Shown here: positions 32,527 to 38,648 of the stretch, piece after piece
Layout: each line of letters opens with the position of its first letter
How positions within the stretch are numbered: position 1 is the first letter of the stretch
Assembly: GCA_018817385.1 (NCBI GenBank)
Contig: JAHIUA010000053.1
Span: forward strand, 1 to 38,648
Length of the DNA: 38,648 nucleotides
DNA from: Pseudomonadota bacterium
GTDB taxonomy: Bacteria; Desulfobacterota; Desulfobulbia; Desulfobulbales; Desulfocapsaceae
Reading direction: 5' to 3'
Translations under genes and position numbers: made by a program
Notes under the pieces: model-generated
Seen by the model: only the letters and a program-made list of their open reading frames with translations
Databases searched by the model: none
Told to the model about the DNA's origin: nothing

Positions 32527-33303
32527 TTATTTCATCATGGTCGTTAAGATTTTCTGTGTGATATGACCTTCAACAAGTCCGGCAAGCAACAGGCAGGATA
32601 TGACAATCAGAATGATTTTTTTTAAGGGAACTTCCTCTTTATAGTTCTCTAGAGTTGTAAAAAATTGTTCTGTCCTGTTTTCCCTGACCTTTTTTTTGAT
32701 TAATAAGTGTCCGGCAAAAGTCACCGCCCCAGCAAAGGAAATGGTTGGGATCTCTATGATTCCGTGTGGAATGAAGGAGACAAAGCCAATGACATAGGAG
32801 CCAAAGAGATAGGTAGATGTTGAGACAGTGAGGCCGCTTTCTATTCCCAGGAGTATCATACCCAGCCAGGGTATCATTAACCACACATAGAGTCTGCGCA
32901 GAGACTCGTCCTCAATGCTAAGGCATCCAGGCAGATAACAAAATAACTTCATCCTTTTTTGGCCACAGAATGCTTTTCGTATGTATTGGGGAAATAATGT
33001 CATGTGCTGGCGATTAAAGAGATGGGCCGTATAAAGAAATGAAATTGTGAATAATGTACCCAGAGTATTCCAGGCAAATATCAATATTCCTCTGTCGATC
33101 CCCAGTGCTGCCCCGGTTTCAAAAACAGGAAATACATAAGAAAGACGCTTGGTGGAAATTTCCAGTATCGTTTCTGGCGCGATGTTGAGGCATTTTATAA
33201 AGAAAATCCCTGCAACAAGACTCAGGACAAATGAAATGAGATATGCAGAAATTAATTTTATCCAGGCCCTGCAAAAAAGGGATTTATTGTTTTTGTTAAA
33301 CAT
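32527..33303 (-). CDS. SpoIIM/DUF95-like membrane protein
   Basis: The 258-residue protein has about six hydrophobic helices and the DUF95/SpoIIM signatures GYVIGFVSFIPHGIIEIPTI-type segment (near residues 175-195) and GLVEGHIT near the C-terminus. In sporulating Firmicutes SpoIIM works in engulfment, but the family is wide in non-sporulating bacteria with unknown roles, so no function is inferred. ATG 33303 gives a proper N-terminus (MFNKNNKSLFCRAWIKL); the open frame extends 34 codons further but with non-membrane filler and a TTG start. The ribosome site is weak. It stands alone. Confidence 0.8.
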   Translation of the reverse strand: MFNKNNKSLFCRAWIKLISAYLISFVLSLVAGIFFIKCLNIAPETILEISTKRLSYVFPVFETGAALGIDRGILIFAWNTLGTLFTISFLYTAHLFNRQHMTLFPQYIRKAFCGQKRMKLFCYLPGCLSIEDESLRRLYVWLMIPWLGMILLGIESGLTVSTSTYLFGSYVIGFVSFIPHGIIEIPTISFAGAVTFAGHLLIKKKVRENRTEQFFTTLENYKEEVPLKKIILIVISCLLLAGLVEGHITQKILTTMMK

Positions 33304-33500
33304 AAGCTTTGATCTGGTTCGGCCCTGGAAAATGGGGTTGCAGGGAGGCAATCTTTTGGCAAAGTGAGACCCGTAATCCCAGCAGGAGAATGGCTTGCCT
33401 GACAAAAAAAATATCCCATTGCCCTGAGAGCCTGTTCGTACCTTAGAAATTCATTCTGTGTTTTTTTGAAAAGAATTTCGTGAAGGTACTTTCACCGTTC

Positions 33501-33600
33501 AAGGGGGTACTGTACTGAGTGCCGGCTTACCGTTCATCACCGGTGCGAGAAAATAACCTGGCCCAAATCTAAGCCTAATTATCAGCCAGGGTACCCCCTT
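33501..33600. repeat. 100-bp unit bounded by 10-bp inverted repeats
   Basis: AAGGGGGTAC (33501-33510) and GTACCCCCTT (33591-33600) are exact inverses. An inner ACCTGG/CCAGG pair adds further pairing. It is non-coding and sits between the SpoIIM-like gene and the dehydrogenase gene. It may be a short mobile unit or a folded RNA end. Confidence 0.4.
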
Positions 33601-33642
33601 CCAGGTCCGCAGTGAGAGCAATGGAATGGGTGGAAGGAACGT

Positions 33643-34497
33643 TCATTTTTTAAAAATCTTATAAATGGCTGAAAAATCTTCCTCGGCGATGTCCTCTTCA
33701 AAGGTTCTACTATACAGCTGTTTGACCATGGCCCCGGTAAAAAGCGGTTTTTGCAGGCTATTGGCCAAATCGAGGAGACAGTGAAGGTCCTTGGCAATCA
33801 GGGCGCAGGAGAAGTGAGTGGAAAAATCTTCTTCCAGGAGTTTGGTCTTTTTGGCGTTTAACACCAGAGAACTGCCACCTCCCACCGAGAGTATTTCCAG
33901 TATATCCTTTTTGCTGATGCCTGCTTTTTCACCCAGGGCAGTGGCCTCGGCCAGAGTCGCCATAAAGGTTCCCAGTACCAGGTTGTTGATCAGTTTCATC
34001 TTGGTGGCCAGTGCCGGTGCCGGAAGATAGAATATGTTACTGCCGATATCCTGTAATATTGCTTGAACCCGTTCATAGGCGATTGTGCGGCCACTGACCA
34101 GGACGGTCAGCTTGCCTTGTGTGGCCGGGACCACACTGCCGAGGACAGGTGCTTCCAGGTAGTCTCCGCCTGCTGAGCGGCACATGTCGTGAAAGGCGGG
34201 CACTTCACTGTAGTGGTTGGTTGTCAGGTCAACGATGATTTTGCCGCTGAGGTCGTTGGCAGAGAGGAGGCCGTCGCTGCCGGTCAGCACCTCTCTTACT
34301 GCTGCAGAGTCAAAGAGGCATACAAAAATTATTTCCGCTTTGCTTATGATTTCTGCCGGAGAAGTGGCGATTTCGGCTTTCAGTCCTTCGGCCTTGCCAG
34401 GGCTTCTGTTATAGACGACCAGTGAATGATCGCACTCAATGAGTCTACCGGCGACGGCTTTTCCAAGATGACCAAGTCCAATAAATCCAATGTTCAT
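33643..34497 (-). CDS. NAD(P)-dependent beta-hydroxyacid dehydrogenase
   Basis: A 284-residue member of the 3-hydroxyisobutyrate dehydrogenase superfamily. It has the N-terminal GFIGLGHLGKAVAGRL dinucleotide fold (GxGxxG), DLTTNHYSEV, the substrate-binding EAPVLGSVVPATQGKLTVLVSG, and the catalytic lysine in ATKMKLINN, with C-terminal helices. The substrate may be 3-hydroxyisobutyrate, tartronate semialdehyde or a related acid. AAGGAG is 6 bases before the ATG. Its start overlaps the stop of the NapH-NapG fusion gene, so it is probably co-transcribed. Confidence 0.88.
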   Translation of the reverse strand: MNIGFIGLGHLGKAVAGRLIECDHSLVVYNRSPGKAEGLKAEIATSPAEIISKAEIIFVCLFDSAAVREVLTGSDGLLSANDLSGKIIVDLTTNHYSEVPAFHDMCRSAGGDYLEAPVLGSVVPATQGKLTVLVSGRTIAYERVQAILQDIGSNIFYLPAPALATKMKLINNLVLGTFMATLAEATALGEKAGISKKDILEILSVGGGSSLVLNAKKTKLLEEDFSTHFSCALIAKDLHCLLDLANSLQKPLFTGAMVKQLYSRTFEEDIAEEDFSAIYKIFKK

Positions 34498-36086
34498 GAT
34501 ATGCTCCTTTGCTGTATGATGGTTGTTTGTGTGTGTGCCCCATATCCATATTCATCATCTTCTGATGTCGTTCTGCTGCTGAGTACTCGGATGGCGGAAT
34601 GACCGGGAAGGGGGCATTTATTCTCGCAGATACCACAGCCGATGCAGAGTTCAGGAATGAGGTAAGGCTGCCTCAAGTCAATGGCTTCTCCTTTGTGGTT
34701 GATTACAGTGACCTCCTTGAATTTGATGGCCTTGTCATGGGTTGGACAGTGTTCCTCGCAGACAATGCAGGGGCTGTGGGCAGCGAAAGGCAGACACCGT
34801 TCCTTGTCAAAGACCGCCATGCCGATAACAAAGGTCTGCTTTGCAGGCTGGCTCAGTTTGTGGATGGCGCCGGTGGGACAGACCTGGCCGCATAGGGTAC
34901 AGTTGAACTCACAGTAACCGATCCGGGGGATAAGTCGTGGGGTAAACATGCCCTCATAGCCACTCTCTAGAAAGCAAGGCTGCAGCGCGTTCTGGATACA
35001 GACCTTCATACACTCGCCGCAACGTACGCATTTGGAGAAAAACTCTGCTTCGGGAGCAGCCCCTGGCGGTCGGAGGAGGGTGGGGCGAGGGAGTCTGCCA
35101 CCGGCATTGACCTGGGACAGCAGCGGCAGAGTGATCCCTGCCAGTCCGGCCCCGATAAAGGTGCGACGGCTCATGTCGATCTGGAGCCGGTTGTCCGGCA
35201 GGGCAAAGTGAAAGCGGGACGCTTGCTTGACACAGTTATCGACGCAATCCAGGCACAGATTGCATTCTTCATGGCGTACCTGTCTACTCTTCGGGTCAAA
35301 GGCATCCATCCTGCAGGAGGGGGCGCAGTGCTGACAGTCTTTGCAGGATAGCCCCGGGAAACGGCGAAAAAGAGAAAAGCGGGAAAGGATCGCCAGCAAA
35401 GCACCCAATGGACAGAGATTGCGGCACCAGAAACGCTTGGCCAGCTTTTCCAGGGCAACAACTGCAATGAGAATAGTGGTAGACAAAGTGCTTAACAGAA
35501 AAAATGATTGTTTGTGGGGCAGCACGCTGTTCTGGAGGACTGTATAGATAGGTTCGCTCAAATTGCTGAGCCACTGTGGTGCATAGCGGTAGATTGGGTC
35601 AAAAAAACCGCTGACCAGAAGGTTGAAGAGTGGATCAAGGCCCAGGGTCAGCCCTCGAACCAGGAGAGAAAAGGGGTCAAAAAAACCGACCAGCTGTAAT
35701 CCGAAGAGACTGGAGGTCAGAATAACGGCGAGGAGGATGTATTTGACCGAGCGCAGGGAGCGACCTTGTCGAGGAGAGGTTTGGATGAGTTTGCCAACCC
35801 CGTCCAGCAGTGTTCCCATGGGACACAGCCAGCCGCAGAATACCCGTCCGAAAATAATGGTCAAGGCAATGATAAAGAGAGACGGCAAGAGGAGCGCGAC
35901 AAAGGTCTTGGTGGCTAGGACCACGGTGGCGGTAACCAGCGGGTCCCAGCGAAAAAAGATATTGACCGCATAGGGGATCTCGTCAAGGCCGGAGTAATCA
36001 GTGAGACGAAAGAAAAGGAGAAAAAGGAAAAAGAAGAGGACCTGGGAGAGTTTGCGGCAGGTGCGCAGGGTGACTTTGGTCGCCAT
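34494..36086 (-). CDS. NapH/NapG-type membrane iron-sulfur protein (fusion)
   Basis: The 530-residue protein fuses two units. Residues 1-290 form a NapH-like membrane protein with several helices, two CxxxCP motifs (FCGWLCPMG at 83-91 and CRNLCPLG at 221-228), then two ferredoxin-type sets at C248-C258 and C275-C285. Residues about 304-530 resemble NapG: an internal twin-arginine sequence MSRRTFIGAGLAGITLP at 305-321, then further [4Fe-4S] sets at C353-C363, C392-C403, C431-C447 and C481-C491. It probably passes electrons from the quinone pool or cytosol to a periplasmic partner. The true start is ATG 36086, one base after the DUF362 stop. The frame extends 74 codons upstream inside DUF362, which is not coding. 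Confidence 0.85.
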   Translation of the reverse strand: MATKVTLRTCRKLSQVLFFFLFLLFFRLTDYSGLDEIPYAVNIFFRWDPLVTATVVLATKTFVALLLPSLFIIALTIIFGRVFCGWLCPMGTLLDGVGKLIQTSPRQGRSLRSVKYILLAVILTSSLFGLQLVGFFDPFSLLVRGLTLGLDPLFNLLVSGFFDPIYRYAPQWLSNLSEPIYTVLQNSVLPHKQSFFLLSTLSTTILIAVVALEKLAKRFWCRNLCPLGALLAILSRFSLFRRFPGLSCKDCQHCAPSCRMDAFDPKSRQVRHEECNLCLDCVDNCVKQASRFHFALPDNRLQIDMSRRTFIGAGLAGITLPLLSQVNAGGRLPRPTLLRPPGAAPEAEFFSKCVRCGECMKVCIQNALQPCFLESGYEGMFTPRLIPRIGYCEFNCTLCGQVCPTGAIHKLSQPAKQTFVIGMAVFDKERCLPFAAHSPCIVCEEHCPTHDKAIKFKEVTVINHKGEAIDLRQPYLIPELCIGCGICENKCPLPGHSAIRVLSSRTTSEDDEYGYGAHTQTTIIQQRSIS

Positions 36087-36087
36087 G

Positions 36088-37002
36088 TCAAACCATCCGG
36101 ATATCCATTTTATTGAGATCCATCTCTCCCAGACCCATTTTCGCGGCAACCCTGGTGGAGTCGATCTGTTCCGGCTTGAATCCAAAGAGGGTCGTGGCAT
36201 AGGCATCAGCGGCCACCGGATCGGCGGAGGCAATAACTGTATCCAGTATCTTGACGTCTTTGAGGCTTCCCCCCTGGGGACCGTTACGGAGAAGAATCCG
36301 GGTGGCATCTATAATGGTCAGATCTGCCCGGATCACAGTGTTGAGATCGGCAAGGTTCTGGCTCATGTTGCCGTGAATCTTGCCGCGGTTGCCGCCAATG
36401 ACCCCCATGGTGTTTTTCAACCCCAGGGTGAGTCGCGCCAGGCCATGGTGTTTTGCCACCGGAATGTTGATGTAGCAATCGGCTTGGAGGGCATCTTTAT
36501 AAAAGGACCACTTGCTAAGAGAGAGTCCTTTTTCAATCGTCACAGGAATAAACTTCCTCTGGTCGATGTAGTTACATTGAACCTTGCTGTTCCCCATGCC
36601 ATCGAGGGCCGATTTGATGCCGCTGTTCATGTAGCAGCGCCGCTCTTCGTTGCAGGTGCGGTCAAAGACCTGTACTGTTTTGGCACCGGCCATAATGGCC
36701 AGTTCCACCACCGCTCTGACGATTTCCGGATGGGTTGTAGCCGCCTGTTCAGGTCGTCGATCCCAGCCGATATTGGGTTTGACGACCACATGGTCACCGG
36801 GCTTGACAAAGGCAGCTATTCCTCCCAGGGGTTGTAAAACCGAAGAGACCAGAGAAGTATAATTCTTTCCGGTACCAACACTGAGTATTGGTGTACCTGT
36901 TTCAGCAGCCAGCAGATCTGGGGTAATCCGGAAGACTGGTTCCGCCAGGAGGATGCCGCTGGACCATACCGCGACCTGTTTTAAAAAATTGCGTCTGTCC
37001 AT
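36088..37002 (-). CDS. Tat-exported DUF362 protein
   Basis: The 304-residue protein opens with a Tat signal (MDRRNFLKQVAVWSSGILLA). It carries the DUF362 core: GDHVVVKPNIGWDRRPEQAATTHPEIVRA, DRTCNEERRCY, INIPVAKHHGLARLTLGLKN, and DPVAADAYATTLFG. DUF362 proteins are often linked to iron-sulfur ferredoxin domains. Here the domain is separate, but the next gene encodes a seven-cluster membrane protein in the same operon with a 1-bp gap. A periplasmic metallo- or redox function served by that protein is plausible; the substrate is unknown. AGGGAAG is close upstream of the ATG. Confidence 0.88.
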   Translation of the reverse strand: MDRRNFLKQVAVWSSGILLAEPVFRITPDLLAAETGTPILSVGTGKNYTSLVSSVLQPLGGIAAFVKPGDHVVVKPNIGWDRRPEQAATTHPEIVRAVVELAIMAGAKTVQVFDRTCNEERRCYMNSGIKSALDGMGNSKVQCNYIDQRKFIPVTIEKGLSLSKWSFYKDALQADCYINIPVAKHHGLARLTLGLKNTMGVIGGNRGKIHGNMSQNLADLNTVIRADLTIIDATRILLRNGPQGGSLKDVKILDTVIASADPVAADAYATTLFGFKPEQIDSTRVAAKMGLGEMDLNKMDIRMV

Positions 37003-37107
37003 GTTCTTCCCTTTGTAATGGTTGTTCTTGACCTCTTTAGGCGGTTAGGCCGTAGAGAGATTTTATCACCAATAGACTCTGGTTGGAAATGCTATCAGGC
37101 CAGGAGC

Positions 37108-37704
37108 CTAGTTATCGCTCAGCAGCTCAAGGGTGATCCGCGCATCGACATCTTTGCCGATGATACCCAGATCGGCAAATTTCCCTGTTCCCACCTTGTA
37201 TAGCAGACGGTCGAGTATGATACTGCCATTGAAGCCGAGAATATCCTTTTTATTATCCATTGGGTGCTGTTTTATTCCAGCGAGTGTAAGCGGCAGCACT
37301 AAATCATATTTCACTCCTTTCACCTCGAACTCTCCGGCAACGTCATAGCTGTTCTCACCAGTTTTTGTGATCTTTTTCGAAGTAAAGGTCATTGTCGGGT
37401 AGGTTGCGGCATCAAAGAAATCAGGAGACTGAAGATGCTTGTCGCGTTTTTCGATATTGGTATCAATGCTGGCAACCTTGATGGTGAACACCATCTGAGA
37501 GGCTTTGAGGTCACTTGGATCAAATTGCATCTCGACTTCAAAATCGTTAAAGAATCCGTTTATTGTGGAAAAAATGTGGCCAACGCTGAAATGAAAGCCG
37601 GAATGTGCCTTGTCCACTTCCCATTTTCGTGCCGCAGCATGGAGGGGATTGTTGCTGACAAGCATGAGAACGACAGCGTAGATGAGCAGTTGAAATGTTT
37701 TCAT
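37108..37704 (-). CDS. YceI-like periplasmic lipocalin-fold protein
   Basis: From ATG 37704 the protein is 198 residues with a signal peptide (MKTFQLLIYAVVLMLVSNNPLHA). Its YceI domain has WEVDKAHSGFHFSVGHIFST at the start, FDPSDL, DKHLQSPDFFDAATYPTMTF, and KGVKYDLVLPLTL. YceI proteins bind long isoprenoids such as quinones or carotenoid-like lipids in the periplasm. GGAGAAAG is 7 bases upstream. The frame runs 30 codons further but without a site. It precedes the DUF362 group on the same strand. Confidence 0.9.
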   Translation of the reverse strand: MKTFQLLIYAVVLMLVSNNPLHAAARKWEVDKAHSGFHFSVGHIFSTINGFFNDFEVEMQFDPSDLKASQMVFTIKVASIDTNIEKRDKHLQSPDFFDAATYPTMTFTSKKITKTGENSYDVAGEFEVKGVKYDLVLPLTLAGIKQHPMDNKKDILGFNGSIILDRLLYKVGTGKFADLGIIGKDVDARITLELLSDN

Positions 37705-37795
37705 ATTCTTTCTCCAGATGTGTGATGATCGTAATGCCGGGGGCAGCATACCTGGTTGTTTTTTTGCGACCTGACTTTTGTCTTTTGAGTACATG

Positions 37796-38400
37796 TTAAG
37801 TCAGCTCTTCGACTTTCGCCATAAAATCATCACTACTCAGCGGCCAATCAATTCTTTCATACTGGAGCAGTTTTTCGTACGCTTCGGTGGTCAGGTCGCT
37901 TGTCAACAGGTCTTGCCAATCTGGAAGTATTGAAGGTTATGGCTCAATCTTTTCCTGAGTTGCCGCCTTACCTTGAAGATGGGCTTCGGCATTACTCCAT
38001 TTGTAATCTTCAGGCATTATGACGATTCCTGTTTTGAGGGATTTAATGTTATGGAGCGAGGCGTGGTGATCAGGTTACTGCTCGTTTATGGGAAAAAAGC
38101 CGCATCTTCCCTGCCAGAGATGCCCATTCCAACCCTGATGAAAATTGATAGACCTTAGCGGCGGTGGGCTTCCCCTGTCGCCCGACGCAATCCGTTTTCC
38201 GACTCAGGGACAACGATAAGATGAAGATGAGTGGTCATCAGGCCGTATAACCAGAGATGAATACAGTTACACCCTTTGGCCATTAAATACAGACAGTAAT
38301 GGGAGTCAGTTTCGGAAAAGAATGTCTCCATCAGCCGATTACCGCGTTGGGGGATGGGGTGCTAAATGGTGCCGATAGCGATTCTTGCTATGTGTATCAT
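37796..38400 (-). pseudogene. Decayed RAYT (REP-associated Y1 transposase)
   Basis: Pieced across frames, the minus strand reads like a full RAYT. MIHIARIAIGTI then TAG, HPIPQRGNRLMETFFSET, and LYGLMTTHLHLIVVPESENG (the HLH of the HUH nuclease) come first. GLRRATGEAHRR follows, then TAA. After a frame change come INFHQGWNGHLWQGRCGFF, then PEDYKWSNAEAHLQGK, and a tail LQYERIDWPLSSDDFMAKVEEL ending in TAA at 37798-37796. Intact relatives run QRGNRR-, -LMPNHVHLI-VPE-, GEAHRRYTR, LWQGRF and PEDYRWSSA-AH. At least two stop codons and two or three frameshifts make it a pseudogene. It lies directly after the YceI gene's upstream region. Confidence 0.85.
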
Positions 38401-38514
38401 CGCAAAATGCTGTTCTGCCAATCACAAGGTGCCAATATTTAGGATGGTGTCCCCGGAATTTGTGTAATTTGTCATTTGTGATGAACGGGCTCCATTCACA
38501 TTCAGGTCCTAGGA

Positions 38515-38648
38515 GCCTGTCGGACTTAGACATAAATCTGCTGCAAATTTGACAAATCGGCCCATATTTCCATAGATTTTCGTTAAATAGGCCTGCTATT
38601 CGCCTCAAATCCATGAAAATCTGGTCTCGATTTCTCTAATTTTCGCTA
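38515..38648. mobile_element. MITE-like element, copy 2 (cut off by window end)
   Basis: GCCTGTCGGACTTAGA at 38515-38530 matches the left terminal repeat of the element at 28901 (two changes). The following 118 bases align with it along their length, including TCGGCCCATATT and CCATGAAAATCTGGT. The right terminal repeat would lie about 20 bases beyond the window. AGGAG directly before the repeat is also seen, inverted, after the right end of copy 1. Confidence 0.8.

Noticed and set aside
38339-38614. 91-codon minus-strand frame at the window end
   Set aside because: It overlaps the MITE copy and the RAYT start in another frame; the RAYT match is far better.
1-38648. tRNA, rRNA or CRISPR features
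   Set aside because: No tRNA T-loop-like context outside coding genes, no rRNA-like blocks and no regularly spaced direct repeats were seen.

Overview
The window looks like chromosome from a Gram-negative, anaerobic, sulfate-reducer-like bacterium of the Desulfobacterota, most likely near Desulfobulbales/Desulfocapsa. This is inferred from gene content and order: an ilvB-ilvN-psd-pssA run, an ADP-forming acetyl-CoA synthetase next to a CoA-transferase/GNAT fusion, a b6f-like cytochrome b with a Rieske protein, multi-cluster NapH/NapG-type iron-sulfur proteins, Tat-exported DUF362, and an apparent selenoprotein. Outer-membrane barrels and many signal peptides show a diderm envelope. No rRNA, tRNA or CRISPR array was seen.

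Layout. 1-3.9 kb: an envelope export cluster (5'-truncated MMPL/RND transporter, LolA-like periplasmic protein, outer-membrane barrel). 4-10 kb: single genes for secreted or envelope proteins (methyltransferase, two small secreted proteins, an overlapping thioredoxin-like/peroxiredoxin pair, a CAP-domain protein, an omptin-like outer-membrane protease). 10.4-13.9 kb: minus-strand operon asd-rsmD-coaD-Rieske-cytochrome b. 14-18 kb: minus-strand operon ilvB-ilvN-psd-pssA, closed by a strong terminator. 18.2-20.2 kb: divergent leuA, preceded by a leucine-rich leader peptide and an attenuator hairpin. 20.3-22 kb: a 59-residue YjfB-like protein, a CaCA-type exchanger and, coupled to it, a thioredoxin-fold protein whose active site is encoded TGA-Pro-Arg-Cys (probable selenocysteine). 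22.1-27.8 kb: plus-strand cluster of an HDAC-family deacetylase, a CBS protein, an ADP-forming acyl-CoA synthetase and an acetyl-CoA hydrolase/transferase fused to a GNAT acetyltransferase. 28.4-30.1 kb: a CsoR-family repressor with a palindromic operator, then a DmeF-like metal efflux protein, separated by a 156-bp MITE-like element. 30.1-33.3 kb: gene-poor DNA with small genes and a SpoIIM-like membrane protein. 33.6-37.7 kb: minus-strand group of a hydroxyacid dehydrogenase, an NapH-NapG fusion, DUF362 and a YceI protein. 37.8-38.6 kb: a decayed RAYT (REP-associated Y1 transposase) and a second, truncated copy of the MITE.

How parts fit together. The ilv/leu block makes branched-chain amino acids and the linked psd-pssA pair makes phosphatidylethanolamine. 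leuA has the parts of a ribosome-mediated leucine attenuator. The 22-28 kb cluster could interconvert acetyl-CoA and acetate and control enzymes by reversible lysine acetylation (inference). The 28.5-30 kb pair is a metal-sensing and efflux unit whose regulator and pump are split by a mobile element. The most notable items are the UPRC selenoprotein hidden behind a UGA, the leuA leader, the omptin with its catalytic residues kept, and the MITE/RAYT remnants.
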